Assembly: GCA_019415945.1 (NCBI GenBank)
Contig: DXYF01000009.1
Span: forward strand, 1-61,298
Source: Clostridiales bacterium
GTDB lineage: Bacteria; Bacillota; Clostridia; Oscillospirales; Acutalibacteraceae
Direction: 5' to 3'
Length of the DNA: 61,298 bases
Shown here: positions 41,264 through 50,326 of the stretch, one piece after another
Layout of the letters: each line of letters opens with the position of its first letter
How positions within the stretch are numbered: the stretch's first letter is position 1
The notes under the pieces: generated by a model
What the model was told of the DNA's origin: nothing
Database searches by the model: none
The model's input: only the letters and a program-made list of their open reading frames with translations
Position numbers and translations under genes: made by a program

Positions 41264-42265
41264 TCACACCCCCTGCTTGTACAGCCTGCGTATAATTTCT
41301 TCTATGTCGGCGTCCTTTACGCTTATATCGTTGATATTAATTTTGCCGAGCGTATAGTCAAGCATATCGGAAACAGGAACAACGGAGCTGTTAAACCGCA
41401 CTTTAACCGAATTCCCCTCTGTTTCAACACTTATGTCTTCATCAGAAAATCCAAAATGCTCTCTGTATGCAAGCACTTTGTCAACATCATTTGTATCGGT
41501 ATCAAAATACATCTCTCTGATCTGGCCGTATTTGCTTTTCAGTTCGGAAATTGATCCGTCAAACACATTTTTGCCCTTGTCAATCATCACTATCCTCTTT
41601 GAAAGCATCTCGATATCCGCAAGGTCATGTGTTGTGAGTATGACAGTTGTTTTTTCCTGTTTGTTTATGTAATCAATGGCGTTTCGTATATTATCCTTTA
41701 CAACAACATCAAGTCCTATTGTCGGTTCATCGAGAAACAAAACCTTGGGACTGTGCAGAAGCGACGCCGCAATATCCGCTCTCATTCTCTGCCCCAGTGA
41801 AAGGGTACGAACAGGACTTGTGATAAAGCTTTCGAGATCCAGCACCTCGTTTAGAAAAGCCATTCGCTTACGGTATCTGTCGTCCGGCACCTCATAGATT
41901 TCCTTAAGCACTCCGTAGGTTTCCCTTAACGGTAAATCCCACCAAAGCTGAGTTCTCTGACCGAAAACAACACCGATTTCCTTAACATAGCTCTTGCGGT
42001 TTTGCGTAGGATTTTTACCGTTTATGGTACAGCTTCCCGATGTCGGAGTCAGAATCCCCGTAAGCATTTTTATAACCGTGCTTTTGCCTGCACCGTTAGG
42101 TCCGATAAATCCGAGAATTTCTCCCTCAGGCACATTAAAGCTTATGTCGTTTACCGCAACAATCTTTTCGGTTTTAGGATGAAACAACGACTTAAAACTT
42201 CCTATAACCCCCGGTTCCTTAATCGTCTTTTTAAACTCCTTTTTTAATTTGTCAACTTTAATCAT
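41264..42265 (-). CDS. ABC exporter ATP-binding protein
   Basis: 333 residues, AGGGGGG upstream. Walker A GPNGAGKST, signature LSLGQRMRADIA, Walker B VLFLDEPT and the switch TTHD are intact. The extra C-terminal ~90 residues are typical of DrrA/viologen-exporter-type ATPases. First gene of the exporter operon. Confidence 0.92.
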   Translation of the reverse strand: MIKVDKLKKEFKKTIKEPGVIGSFKSLFHPKTEKIVAVNDISFNVPEGEILGFIGPNGAGKSTVIKMLTGILTPTSGSCTINGKNPTQNRKSYVKEIGVVFGQRTQLWWDLPLRETYGVLKEIYEVPDDRYRKRMAFLNEVLDLESFITSPVRTLSLGQRMRADIAASLLHSPKVLFLDEPTIGLDVVVKDNIRNAIDYINKQEKTTVILTTHDLADIEMLSKRIVMIDKGKNVFDGSISELKSKYGQIREMYFDTDTNDVDKVLAYREHFGFSDEDISVETEGNSVKVRFNSSVVPVSDMLDYTLGKININDISVKDADIEEIIRRLYKQGV

Positions 42266-42292
42266 ATTATCCCCCCTTATATAATTGCGTAT

Positions 42293-42321
42293 ATTATAAT
42301 ACTTTCTTGCGAAAATCGCAA
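42293..42321 (-). promoter_or_regulatory. Promoter of the ABC exporter with palindromic -35
   Basis: On the minus strand TTGCGA, a 17-base spacer and TATAAT. The -35 box is one arm of the 15-base palindrome TTGCGA-TTT-TCGCAA (42307-42321). The same TTGCGA/TCGCAA half-sites occur in the 40-bp palindrome before the MarR gene. Confidence 0.65.
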
Positions 42322-42403
42322 ATTATGGTATTGACCAATATTTTCATATCTTTACGCCTTTAATAAAAGAATTAACATTCTTATAATTTCAATTATTTTT
42401 CTG

Positions 42404-42580
42404 TTATATAAATCTGTTTTGTTCTGCGTTATACTCGTAGCCTATTGAAGAAAGCTTTGAGATTATTTCATCGGCACTTACGCAAAGAGATTTTGCAAGT
42501 TCTTCAAGAGAATTATAGTTATCACGAAGCTGTGTATTAATATATGATAAAAGAATTGCGGGATCATTTGGTATTGACAT
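42404..42580 (-). CDS. DUF4250 family small protein
   Basis: 58 residues; ATG at 42580 preceded by AAAAGGAGAT. The start MSIPNDPAILLSYINTQLRD and the helix-turn-helix-like middle (LEELAKSLCVSADEIISK) match the DUF4250 family. Its fold suggests a small DNA-binding or adaptor protein, but no function is known. It is divergent from maf with about 100 bases between them. Confidence 0.88.
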   Translation of the reverse strand: MSIPNDPAILLSYINTQLRDNYNSLEELAKSLCVSADEIISKLSSIGYEYNAEQNRFI

Positions 42581-42623
42581 TATTATATCTCCTTTTTAAC
42601 AGTAGTAAGTTTATAAATTAAGG

Positions 42624-42651
42624 TTGTTGAAAATTTAAAATGTGGTATAAT
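42624..42651 (+). promoter_or_regulatory. Promoter of maf
   Basis: TTGTTG, a 16-base spacer and TATAAT, 32 bases before the maf start codon. Confidence 0.6.
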
Positions 42652-42683
42652 ATTTTTGAAAACTTTATGCGGAGGAATAAAAT

Positions 42684-43250
42684 ATGATATTTCTTGCTTC
42701 GGCGTCACCACGCAGGCAGCAGCTTTTGACAATGATTTGCGACAGCTTTGAAATCGAGCCTGCCGATATAGAAGAAACAGTGGATTCAAAAGCCGAGCTT
42801 AAAAAAGCACCGGAGCTTCTTGCTTTAAAAAAAGCCGAATACATACAAAACAAAAATCATTTTGATGACATTGTAATCGGCTGTGACACGGGCGTGTTTC
42901 TTGACGGTAAAATGCTTGGAAAGCCGAAATCAAAGGAAAACGCGAAGGAAATGCTTTCACGCTTATCAGGCAGAAAACATTGCGTTATTACGGGATGTGC
43001 GTTGCTTTTCAAAGGCAGGAAAATTTCATTTTCCGTTTCTACCGAGGTTGAGTTCTACCCATTGAGCGAACGGGAAATTGACGATTACATCGCAACCGGA
43101 GAACCGATGGACAAGGCGGGCGGATACGGAATACAGGGAAAAGGGGCATTGCTTGTTAAAGGTATAAAAGGTGATTATTACAATGTTGTAGGGCTGCCGA
43201 TTGCTCTGCTTAACAAAAAACTTCGTGAGCTTTGCGAAAATAACGCATAA
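42684..43250 (+). CDS. maf: Maf-family nucleotide pyrophosphatase
   Basis: 188 residues, CGGAGGA upstream. The start FLASASPRRQQLL is the hallmark Maf loop; GCDTGVFLDG, KPKSKENA and DKAGGYGIQG complete the active site. Maf proteins hydrolyse non-canonical or modified nucleoside triphosphates (dTTP/UTP or m7GTP subclass) and affect division arrest. Confidence 0.95.
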   Translation: MIFLASASPRRQQLLTMICDSFEIEPADIEETVDSKAELKKAPELLALKKAEYIQNKNHFDDIVIGCDTGVFLDGKMLGKPKSKENAKEMLSRLSGRKHCVITGCALLFKGRKISFSVSTEVEFYPLSEREIDDYIATGEPMDKAGGYGIQGKGALLVKGIKGDYYNVVGLPIALLNKKLRELCENNA

Positions 43251-43281
43251 AGCATTATTTAAAACCATATCAAAATAAAAA

Positions 43282-43326
43282 GGCTGCAAACGGTGCTTAT
43301 TAAAATCACACCGTTGCGGCCCGTTT
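43282..43326. terminator. Bidirectional terminator between maf and the P-loop gene
   Basis: GGCTGCAAACGGTG pairs with CACCGTTGCGGCC (one mismatch and slight bulging), with CGTTTTAATTTT on the plus side and CCTTTTTATTTTG on the minus side. Confidence 0.82.
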
Positions 43327-43344
43327 TAATTTTCGATTATCAAA

Positions 43345-43761
43345 TTATACCTTTTGACAAACCGCATTAATTGATTCAGGAATATCTTCTTCCGAAGCAG
43401 AAATAAGAAGAACAATATTTGTAGATGATGTTTCGGAAAGCTCCTGAAGCTTCTTTGTAAATTTTTCAAGGCCCTCCACACCTTCAGGGCAAATCTTAAA
43501 TGTAGAGTCAACAAGAATATCAGTTACATCGTAGTTGCCTGCACAAATGCCGCTGATAAAACCGTAAAGCATATCATAACCCTCAACGAGGTACTGCTCA
43601 GTATCAATAAGTCTTGCCTTATGAGTTACATCATAAGTGAGCTTTGAGCCCTTTTCAACTACAACAACATTGCCCGATGATGCGGCAACTGCTTCGTTTG
43701 CAAGAGCGATAAGCTTCTTTGTTTTTCCTGTTCCTTTTTTACCGATAAGTAAAGTAACCAT
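43345..43761 (-). CDS. Small P-loop ATPase-like protein, function unknown
   Basis: 138 residues, GGGAGGA upstream. A Walker A motif is visible at LLIGKKGTGKTKKLI; a hydrophobic strand ending TDILVDST could serve as Walker B. Such proteins in Clostridia are sometimes labelled as twitching-motility PilT-like, which I cannot support. It is located 36 bases downstream of pgi and is probably cotranscribed with it. Confidence 0.7.
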   Translation of the reverse strand: MVTLLIGKKGTGKTKKLIALANEAVAASSGNVVVVEKGSKLTYDVTHKARLIDTEQYLVEGYDMLYGFISGICAGNYDVTDILVDSTFKICPEGVEGLEKFTKKLQELSETSSTNIVLLISASEEDIPESINAVCQKV

Positions 43762-43797
43762 AATCAGTTCCTCCCGTTAATTTAACTTTAAAAGAAA

Positions 43798-45135
43798 TTA
43801 CTTAAGTCTTGCTTCAAGAGCAGCCTTTTGATCCTCGTATCCCGGCTTGCCAAGCAAAGCAAACATATTCTTCTTGTAGCTCTCAACGCCGGGCTGATTA
43901 AACGGATTTACACCAAGCATATAGCCTGAAATAGCACAAGCCTTTTCAAAGAAATAAATGAGATAGCCAAGCTCTGATTCATTCATCTCGGGCACATTGA
44001 TAACAACATTGGGAACTCCGCCATCGTTGTGTGCAAGAACGGTACCCTCAAAAGCTTTCTGATTTACAAAGCCCATTGTCTTACCTGAAAGGAAGTTAAG
44101 ACCGTCAACATTTGTAGGATCTGTACCAAGTGTAACTTCTTTTTTACATTTATCAAATAGAACAACAGTCTCAAACATTGTGCGTCTGCCGTCCTGAATG
44201 TACTGACCGAGTGAGTGAAGGTCGGTAGAGAAAATAACGCTTGCAGGGAAAATACCCTTGTTATCCTTGCCCTCACTCTCAGCAAACAGCTGTTTGAACC
44301 ACTCGGACATCATTGTGTAGGCAGGTTCGTAAGATACCATAACCTCCATTGTCTTGCCCTTGCGGTAAAGAATATTACGAATTGCAGCATATTTGTAGCA
44401 ATCGTTTGTCATCAAATCATCATTGTCAAAGTCCTTTTGAGCCTTAGCGGCACCCTGCATAAGGGCGTCAATATCTGCACCCGATACAGCGATAGGCAAA
44501 AGACCTACGGCAGTGAGCACGGAAAAGCGTCCGCCTACATCATCGGGTACTACGAAAGTTTCGTAGCCTTCCTCATCGGCAAGAGCCTTGAGTGTTCCCT
44601 TAGCCTTGTCGGTTGTGCAGTAAATACGCTCTCTTGCACCGTCCTTGCCGTACTTTTTCTCGAGCATTTCACGGAACACACGGAAAGCGATAGCAGGCTC
44701 TGTTGTTGTACCTGACTTTGAAATCATATTAACGGATACATCTTTGCCCTCGCAAAGCTCCATAATCTCGGCAAGAGCCGATGAGCTGATTGAATTACCT
44801 GTAAAGAAGATCTGCGGTGTATCCTTGCATGTAAGATTATAATTTTGAGAAGTCAAAAACTCGATTGCCGCACGGGCACCAAGATATGAGCCGCCGATTC
44901 CGATTACTATAAAAACATCTGTGTCCTTTTTTATTTTTTCTGCGGCAGCCTTAATTCTTGCAAACTCTTCCTTGTCATAGTCAGTAGGAAGACTCAGCCA
45001 GCCGAGAAAATCATTTCCGAGACCCGAACCGTCATGAAGCATTTTGTGGGCAGCCTTTACCTGAGCTGCTACGCCCTCATATTCGTGCTCATTAATAAAA
45101 CCTCTTAAATACTTGTCTGTTAGTTTAGTTGCCAT
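43798..45135 (-). CDS. pgi: Glucose-6-phosphate isomerase
   Basis: 445 residues, TTTGGAGGA upstream. The sugar-isomerase motifs GIGGSYLGARA, MISKSGTTTEPA, DDVGGRFSVLTAVG and NPFNQPGVESYK are all present. It interconverts glucose-6-phosphate and fructose-6-phosphate. Size is that of the short bacterial form. Confidence 0.97.
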   Translation of the reverse strand: MATKLTDKYLRGFINEHEYEGVAAQVKAAHKMLHDGSGLGNDFLGWLSLPTDYDKEEFARIKAAAEKIKKDTDVFIVIGIGGSYLGARAAIEFLTSQNYNLTCKDTPQIFFTGNSISSSALAEIMELCEGKDVSVNMISKSGTTTEPAIAFRVFREMLEKKYGKDGARERIYCTTDKAKGTLKALADEEGYETFVVPDDVGGRFSVLTAVGLLPIAVSGADIDALMQGAAKAQKDFDNDDLMTNDCYKYAAIRNILYRKGKTMEVMVSYEPAYTMMSEWFKQLFAESEGKDNKGIFPASVIFSTDLHSLGQYIQDGRRTMFETVVLFDKCKKEVTLGTDPTNVDGLNFLSGKTMGFVNQKAFEGTVLAHNDGGVPNVVINVPEMNESELGYLIYFFEKACAISGYMLGVNPFNQPGVESYKKNMFALLGKPGYEDQKAALEARLK

Positions 45136-45209
45136 TAATCAATTCCTCCAAAATTCTTATTCGGAATAATAGAATATATACGCTCCGATATAAGTACCTT
45201 TGTTGTTTT

Positions 45210-45238
45210 ATTATACTATAATACAAGTATTTTTGCAA
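45210..45238 (-). promoter_or_regulatory. Promoter of pgi
   Basis: On the minus strand TTGCAA, a 17-base spacer and TATAAT, about 75 bases before the start codon. Confidence 0.7.
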
Positions 45239-45255
45239 GGTCAATTTGTTAAATT

Positions 45256-46404
45256 TTATAATGTGATTACAGAATTAAAAATCTCCCCGAGCACTGATAT
45301 ATAAGAAATCTCTTCTACACACGACGCCGCAGTTATATCACACTCGCTCACTGTTTTGCCGTCAACAGTATAAATTAAAGTGCCTAACTTCTGGTTTTCT
45401 TCTACCGGAGCAGCTACGCTTTCGGACAGTTTTACGGTAGATTTTATATCCGCTTCCCTGCCCTTGTCAACAACCACCTTGGATGACACGGGGCAATTTA
45501 TTTGTACACTTGACTCCATACCGCCGTCAACCTTTATCTGCGAAGGCATATCTTGGGGCAGTTCTAATTCAACGACAGAAATATTTGCAAACCCGTAATC
45601 AAGCAGTGCCGCTGCGTCGGCAAATCTTTCTTTACCTGTATCGCATCCAAGAACTACCGCTATCAGAGAAACATCTCCTCTTTGTGCAGTTGCTGACATA
45701 CAGCACCCTGCATCGTCTGTGGTGCCCGTCTTAAGACCTGTTATGCCGTTGTATGTCTTTAAAAGCTTATTAGTATTTACAATTTGAGTTTTTCCGTCTC
45801 TTAGGGTATCAAGCCATATTGAGCTATAATAAAATATTTTTTCGTGCTTAATAAGCTCCTTTGACATAATCGCAACATCGTATGCGGAAGTTACATGGCC
45901 TTCTTCATCAAGTCCGTTGCAGTTTTTGAATACCGTATCGTTCATTTTAAGCTCTTTGGCACGCTTATTCATATTTTCTATGAACGCCTCTTCACTTCCG
46001 CTTATGTGCTCGGCAAGTGCCACAGCCGCGTCATTTGCGGAAGCTACCACAGTTGCTTTTATCATATCGTCCGCACTCATTTTTTCACCGGGTTCAAGCC
46101 AGATATCACTGCCGCCCATTGAGGCTGCGTGCTCGGACGCAGTAATTGTATCATCAAGAGATAGTTTTCCGCTGTCTATTGCCTCAAAGACAAGCAAAAG
46201 CGTCATAACCTTTGTAACAGATGCACACGGACGCTTTTCGTGCGAATTTTTCTCAAATATAATTTTACCAGTAGTTGACTCCATCAAAATTGCAGACGGT
46301 GCCGTCACGGTGTCAACGCTTACCGCACTCACCTTAACCGAAGACGGAAACGAAAATAATATTACCAATGAAGCCAAAGTATAAATAATAACCTTTTTAA
46401 ACAT
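45256..46404 (-). CDS. D-alanyl-D-alanine carboxypeptidase (DacF-like), first copy
   Basis: 382 residues from the ATG at 46404. A signal peptide is followed by the penicillin-binding triad: SVTK (SxxK), SAN (in ATVVASANDAA) and KTG (GLKTGTTDD), then a C-terminal beta domain of the PBP5 C-terminal type. It trims the terminal D-Ala from peptidoglycan stems outside the membrane. Its ribosome-binding site GAGGTG lies inside the hairpin at 46411-46438. A second paralogue is at 54567. Confidence 0.93.
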   Translation of the reverse strand: MFKKVIIYTLASLVILFSFPSSVKVSAVSVDTVTAPSAILMESTTGKIIFEKNSHEKRPCASVTKVMTLLLVFEAIDSGKLSLDDTITASEHAASMGGSDIWLEPGEKMSADDMIKATVVASANDAAVALAEHISGSEEAFIENMNKRAKELKMNDTVFKNCNGLDEEGHVTSAYDVAIMSKELIKHEKIFYYSSIWLDTLRDGKTQIVNTNKLLKTYNGITGLKTGTTDDAGCCMSATAQRGDVSLIAVVLGCDTGKERFADAAALLDYGFANISVVELELPQDMPSQIKVDGGMESSVQINCPVSSKVVVDKGREADIKSTVKLSESVAAPVEENQKLGTLIYTVDGKTVSECDITAASCVEEISYISVLGEIFNSVITL

Positions 46405-46438
46405 AAAAAACACCTCGTTCATTAATATGAACAAGGTG
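46405..46438 (-). terminator. Terminator hairpin that contains the dacF-like ribosome-binding site
   Basis: On the minus strand CACCTTGTTCAT-ATTA-ATGAACGAGGTG forms a 12-position stem with one mismatch and is followed by TTTTTT and then directly by the ATG of the carboxypeptidase. The 3' arm includes GAGGTG, the only good ribosome-binding site for that gene, and the T-run is its spacer. It can act as terminator for the zinc-ribbon gene and as a lid on translation. Confidence 0.8.
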
Positions 46439-46461
46439 TCGTTTGTATGTAGGTTTTGTGC

Positions 46462-46977
46462 TTATTTAAGGAAACCAAAGCTGCGAATAATAGGCGGCTC
46501 AACAGACTTATTAAGGCAAGTCTTAACAAAGCAAATGATATCAACTACAAAAAGGATAGCTGTGCATACTCCGGCAGCAGCAGGAACAATACAGGTCCAG
46601 AACAAAACTGTTGAAGCAAAACCTAAAATTACTGTTAGTAAAGTAATTTTAAGTGACTGCTTAATGTGAAATGTAAGGTACGATGAGTTGTTGGAAATTC
46701 TTGCAACAAGTGCAATAAGCACGCCGAAGATACCCAAAGCATAGCACAAAAGTGCTAAAATCTTGTTCTCATGCACATCGTTTTGATCGAACTCGGCAGT
46801 ATGATCAAAGGGATCCACCGCAGGAGCAACGGGCTGAGCGTAGCTGCTCTGATAAGCATTAGGCTGCGGTTGCTGTGTCTGCTGCTGGGGATTTACATTT
46901 TGAAATGAAAATCCGCAGTTTGTGCAAAACATTGCATCATCTGACATTTGGTTGTTACAATTAGGACAATTTTTCAT
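46462..46977 (-). CDS. Zinc-ribbon membrane protein
   Basis: 171 residues, TTGGAGGA upstream. N-terminal four-cysteine zinc ribbon (CPNC..CTNC, residues 4-21), a Gln/Pro/Asn-rich linker, and three or four membrane helices in a Tic20/DUF4870-like domain (ILALLCYALGIFG.., YLTFHIKQSLKI). Function unknown. It lies upstream of the first carboxypeptidase gene. Confidence 0.78.
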   Translation of the reverse strand: MKNCPNCNNQMSDDAMFCTNCGFSFQNVNPQQQTQQPQPNAYQSSYAQPVAPAVDPFDHTAEFDQNDVHENKILALLCYALGIFGVLIALVARISNNSSYLTFHIKQSLKITLLTVILGFASTVLFWTCIVPAAAGVCTAILFVVDIICFVKTCLNKSVEPPIIRSFGFLK

Positions 46978-47022
46978 TTTAATTCCTCCAAAATTTTATT
47001 ATTATATTTTACATATAATTTA

Positions 47023-47499
47023 TTAATTACATTTTTCTATAAGGCAAACTGCGTGAGCGGAAATCCCCTCAAGTCTGCCGGTAAAGCCAAGTTTTTCCTC
47101 AGTCGTTGCCTTGACACTTACATCCGACAAAGCGATACTGCAGGCAGAGGCAATATTGTTTCTCATTAAATCAATATAATCTTTAAGCTTTGGCTTTTGA
47201 GCTATCACGGTTGAATCAATATTTATTATTCTGTATCCGTTTTCTTTCAAAACACAGCATACCTGCTTTAGAAGCTGTATGCTGTCTGCCCCCTTATAAG
47301 CGTTGTCGGTATCGGGAAAAAGCTTTCCTATATCACCGAGAGCGGCGGCACCGAGCAATGAATCCATAATCGCATGGACAAGCACATCTGCGTCGGAGTG
47401 TCCGAGCAGTCCAAGCTCAAAGGGAATTTCAACTCCGCCGAGAATCAGCTTTCTGTCGTCCGTCAGCCTGTGAACATCGTAACCGTGTCCTATTCGCAT
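47023..47499 (-). CDS. ispF: 2-C-methyl-D-erythritol 2,4-cyclodiphosphate synthase
   Basis: 158 residues from the ATG at 47499; an ATG three codons upstream overlaps the AAAGGA site. RIGHGYDVHRL and HSDADVLVHAIMD hold the metal-binding Asp and His residues, and the C-terminal ATTEEKLGFTGR is standard. MEP isoprenoid pathway; follows ispD by about 50 bases. Confidence 0.97.
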   Translation of the reverse strand: MRIGHGYDVHRLTDDRKLILGGVEIPFELGLLGHSDADVLVHAIMDSLLGAAALGDIGKLFPDTDNAYKGADSIQLLKQVCCVLKENGYRIINIDSTVIAQKPKLKDYIDLMRNNIASACSIALSDVSVKATTEEKLGFTGRLEGISAHAVCLIEKCN

Positions 47500-47551
47500 T
47501 ATTCCCATCCTTTAATAATATTACTGCATTCTTAAAATCATGCACAGACAT

Positions 47552-48244
47552 TTACATCCTTGACTTCAAAATACTCTCTGCAATTATAATATCTATGGGG
47601 GTGGTAAGCTTAATATTCTCAACATTTCCCTTAACCACTTCAATTTCTCCGCCCATATTTTCTATAAGAGAGCAGTCGTCGGTATAGTTTATCATATTAT
47701 CGCCTGCATTTTCAAGAGCGAATTTATAAAGCTCACATTCAAACACCTGCGGCGTCTGAACGGCACGGAGCTGTGACCTTAACGGAGTGCTCTCTATTTT
47801 GTTAAAGCCGTCTACAATTTTTATTGTATCCGTAACCGAGGTTCCCAGCGTTGCTGCACCTGTTTCAAACGCAGCTTCAACAACCCGCTCTATCTCTTCA
47901 ACAGTGATCAAGGGTCGGGCACCGTCGTGAATTGCATAGTATTTTGCTTTTTCATTGGTAGCTTTAACGCCGTTGCGAACGCTTTCTGCACGGGACGCAC
48001 CGCCGTTAACGACAGCACTTACCTTTGAAAAACCGTTTTCCAGAGCAATATCTCTGATACGCTGTTTATCCTGCTCACGGCTTACTACAACAATTTCTTT
48101 TATTAAATGACAGTTTTGAAACGCCTTTAGTGTATATTCAATAGCAGGGCGTGACAAAAGCGGAATAAACTGCTTGCTGTCGGCAATCCCCATTCTTACG
48201 GAACCGCCTGCCGCTACGATTATAGCAGAAACATAAGCTGACAT
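47552..48244 (-). CDS. ispD: 2-C-methyl-D-erythritol 4-phosphate cytidylyltransferase
   Basis: 230 residues from the ATG at 48244, GGAGAT upstream, overlapping nothing but starting 20 bases beyond the metY-like stop. IIVAAGGSVRMG, SKQFIPL, HDGARPLIT and RAVQTPQVF are the IspD motifs. It makes CDP-methylerythritol. Compare the related TarI-type enzyme at 31173. Confidence 0.95.
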   Translation of the reverse strand: MSAYVSAIIVAAGGSVRMGIADSKQFIPLLSRPAIEYTLKAFQNCHLIKEIVVVSREQDKQRIRDIALENGFSKVSAVVNGGASRAESVRNGVKATNEKAKYYAIHDGARPLITVEEIERVVEAAFETGAATLGTSVTDTIKIVDGFNKIESTPLRSQLRAVQTPQVFECELYKFALENAGDNMINYTDDCSLIENMGGEIEVVKGNVENIKLTTPIDIIIAESILKSRM

Positions 48245-48263
48245 AACATATCTCCAAAAAGCT

Positions 48264-49535
48264 TTATACTTTATCAAATGCCTGTTTTAAATCGTCTATT
48301 AAATCATCAACATTTTCAATACCTACCGAAAGTCTTATAAGATCGGGTGCAACGCCTGCCTCCAAAAGCTGCTGTTCTGTCATTTGACGGTGGGTGTGGC
48401 TTGCGGGATGCAAAAGACAGGTTTTGGCGTCAGCTACATGAGTAGCAATAGACGCAAGCTTTAAACTGTCCATAAATTTAATTGACTTTTCTCTTCCTCC
48501 CTTTAATCCAAAAGCAAGAACGCCGCATGAACCGTTCGGAAGATATTTCTTTGCAAGCTCATTGTACTTGTCACCCTCAAGGTCGGGATAGTCAACCCAA
48601 GCAACCTTTTCGTTTGACTTTAAAAACTTTGCAATTTCAAGTGCATTTTTGCAGTGACGCTCCATTCTCAAATGAAGCGACTCAAGACTGCTCATAAGAT
48701 AAAAGGCGTTCTGCGGCGACTGAATCGAGCCGAGATCACGCATAAGCTGAGATGTAGCCTTTGTGATGTATGCAAGCTTGCCGAATTTCTCAGCATAAAC
48801 GATACCGTGATAAGACTCATCGGGAGTAGTAAGACCGGGGTATTTGTCAGCATACTGCATCCAATCGAAATTACCGCTGTCAACAATAGCTCCGCCCACT
48901 CCGACAGCGTGACCGTCCATATATTTTGTAGTAGAATGAGTTACAATATCTGCACCCCATTTTATCGGCTGACAATTTACAGGAGTTGCAAATGTGTTGT
49001 CAACAATAAGCGGAACACCGTGAGAATGTGCAAGTCGGGCAAACTTTTCAATATCAAGCACCGAAACAGTCGGGTTTGTTATGGTTTCGCCGAAAACAGC
49101 CCTTGTGTTAGGCTTAAATGCCTTAGCAAGCTCTTCCTCGGGCAAATTTTGATCGACAAATGTACAGTCAATTCCCATTTTCTTCATTGTAACGCCTAAA
49201 AGATTAAAAGTACCGCCGTAAATTGAAGAAGATGCAACAATGTGGCCTCCAACCTCACAAATGTTAAACAAAGCGAAAAAGTTTGCAGCCTGTCCGCTTG
49301 ATGTAAGCATGCCTGCAACGCCGCCCTCTAATGCGGCGATTTTTGCCGCTACCGCATCATTTGTCGGGTTTTGAAGTCTTGTATAAAAATATCCGCTTGC
49401 CTCAAGGTCAAACAGCTTTCCCATTTCATCACTTGTAGAATATTTAAAAGTTGTGCTTTGATATACAGGAATCTGGCGTGGTTCTCCGTTTTTGGGTTCA
49501 TAGCCTGCGTGCAGGCACTTTGTTTCTGTTTTCAT
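48264..49535 (-). CDS. O-acetylhomoserine sulfhydrylase (Cys/Met metabolism PLP enzyme)
   Basis: 423 residues, AAGGAGGT upstream. The PLP lysine is in THSTTKYMDGH, with the earlier TRLQNPTND and SSGQAANF blocks. Typical of MetY: forms homocysteine from O-acetylhomoserine and sulfide. No methionine riboswitch is visible in the 42 bases upstream, so it may be cotranscribed with the zinc-ribbon/DUF2007 gene. Confidence 0.93.
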   Translation of the reverse strand: MKTETKCLHAGYEPKNGEPRQIPVYQSTTFKYSTSDEMGKLFDLEASGYFYTRLQNPTNDAVAAKIAALEGGVAGMLTSSGQAANFFALFNICEVGGHIVASSSIYGGTFNLLGVTMKKMGIDCTFVDQNLPEEELAKAFKPNTRAVFGETITNPTVSVLDIEKFARLAHSHGVPLIVDNTFATPVNCQPIKWGADIVTHSTTKYMDGHAVGVGGAIVDSGNFDWMQYADKYPGLTTPDESYHGIVYAEKFGKLAYITKATSQLMRDLGSIQSPQNAFYLMSSLESLHLRMERHCKNALEIAKFLKSNEKVAWVDYPDLEGDKYNELAKKYLPNGSCGVLAFGLKGGREKSIKFMDSLKLASIATHVADAKTCLLHPASHTHRQMTEQQLLEAGVAPDLIRLSVGIENVDDLIDDLKQAFDKV

Positions 49536-49577
49536 ATTAAAATACCTCCTTAAAAAACGGTAATATATTGTTTTTGT

Positions 49578-50096
49578 TTAAGAAAAAAGATTTTTTATAA
49601 ATTCAGCTATAAAATCCGTTCCGTAAATTACAAGTGCAAAGACAATCACAAGCAGCAAAGCGGAAACTACCCTTACCGTAGTCCGTTTTGTACTGCTCAT
49701 TTCCTCAAACTGCTCAGTCGCAGTTTTGGTATCGGAATTAACCGCAGCATCATCGCCGCTTTCTACTATTTCTTCGTCGGCAAGCTTTATCGCACCGATA
49801 CCGACGCATATGTCATATGCCTTTTCGTATGCAGAATACGGCACCAAAACATCGTATTCGGATGTATCATAGCCTGTCATAGCTTTTGCGGACGCCATAT
49901 GCCTTTGCAAAACACTGTCGCACGGAATACCGCAGTCCTCTAAAGCCGCCTTAATCCTTTCAAGCTCAAAGCCCGATGCGGATAAAAGACAAACAGGAGT
50001 ATTTTTATCGGAAATTTCACAAAGAGGTTTTTTGCAATTTGTGCACATTTGCTGTTCATCATTATGCAAATGCTTGCATTTTTTACAGTATTTCAT
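49578..50096 (-). CDS. Zinc-ribbon, DUF2007-like and single-helix membrane protein
   Basis: 172 residues from the ATG at 50096 with AGAAAGGT upstream. N-terminal CKKC..CTNC ribbon, a second Cys near position 25, a DUF2007-like signal-transducing domain (about residues 32-95, with ERIKAALEDCGIPC) and one C-terminal membrane helix (about 145-165), so the soluble part is likely cytosolic. Function unknown. Confidence 0.75.
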   Translation of the reverse strand: MKYCKKCKHLHNDEQQMCTNCKKPLCEISDKNTPVCLLSASGFELERIKAALEDCGIPCDSVLQRHMASAKAMTGYDTSEYDVLVPYSAYEKAYDICVGIGAIKLADEEIVESGDDAAVNSDTKTATEQFEEMSSTKRTTVRVVSALLLVIVFALVIYGTDFIAEFIKNLFS

Positions 50097-50225
50097 TTTT
50101 TTACCTTTCTCTGCAAAGTTTTTACTATACAATATTACCATAAATTTGTTTATGTAGCAATACCCTAACACAATTTATAGAATATTTTTGAAATTTTGTT
50201 ATTCATATTAATATATTGCTCATAT

Positions 50226-50326
50226 AAAAAAGTCGAGTGCCTCGACATGCAATTCGGGCAGACAGGTTGATATTATCAAACCTTCTTTGCCCGACCGTTT
50301 TCGTGCAGTTTCCTGTAAAGTAAAAA
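50226..50326 (-). repeat. Terminator-linked structured repeat, copy B
   Basis: The outer copy of a tandem pair behind oadA; 95 bases separate equivalent points in copies B and C. Its GTCGAG-GCA-CTCGAC hairpin (minus strand) and T-run are intact. Confidence 0.9.

Noticed and set aside
48654..49199. 181-codon plus-strand frame
   Set aside because: It lies wholly inside the O-acetylhomoserine sulfhydrylase gene on the opposite strand and has non-protein-like composition.
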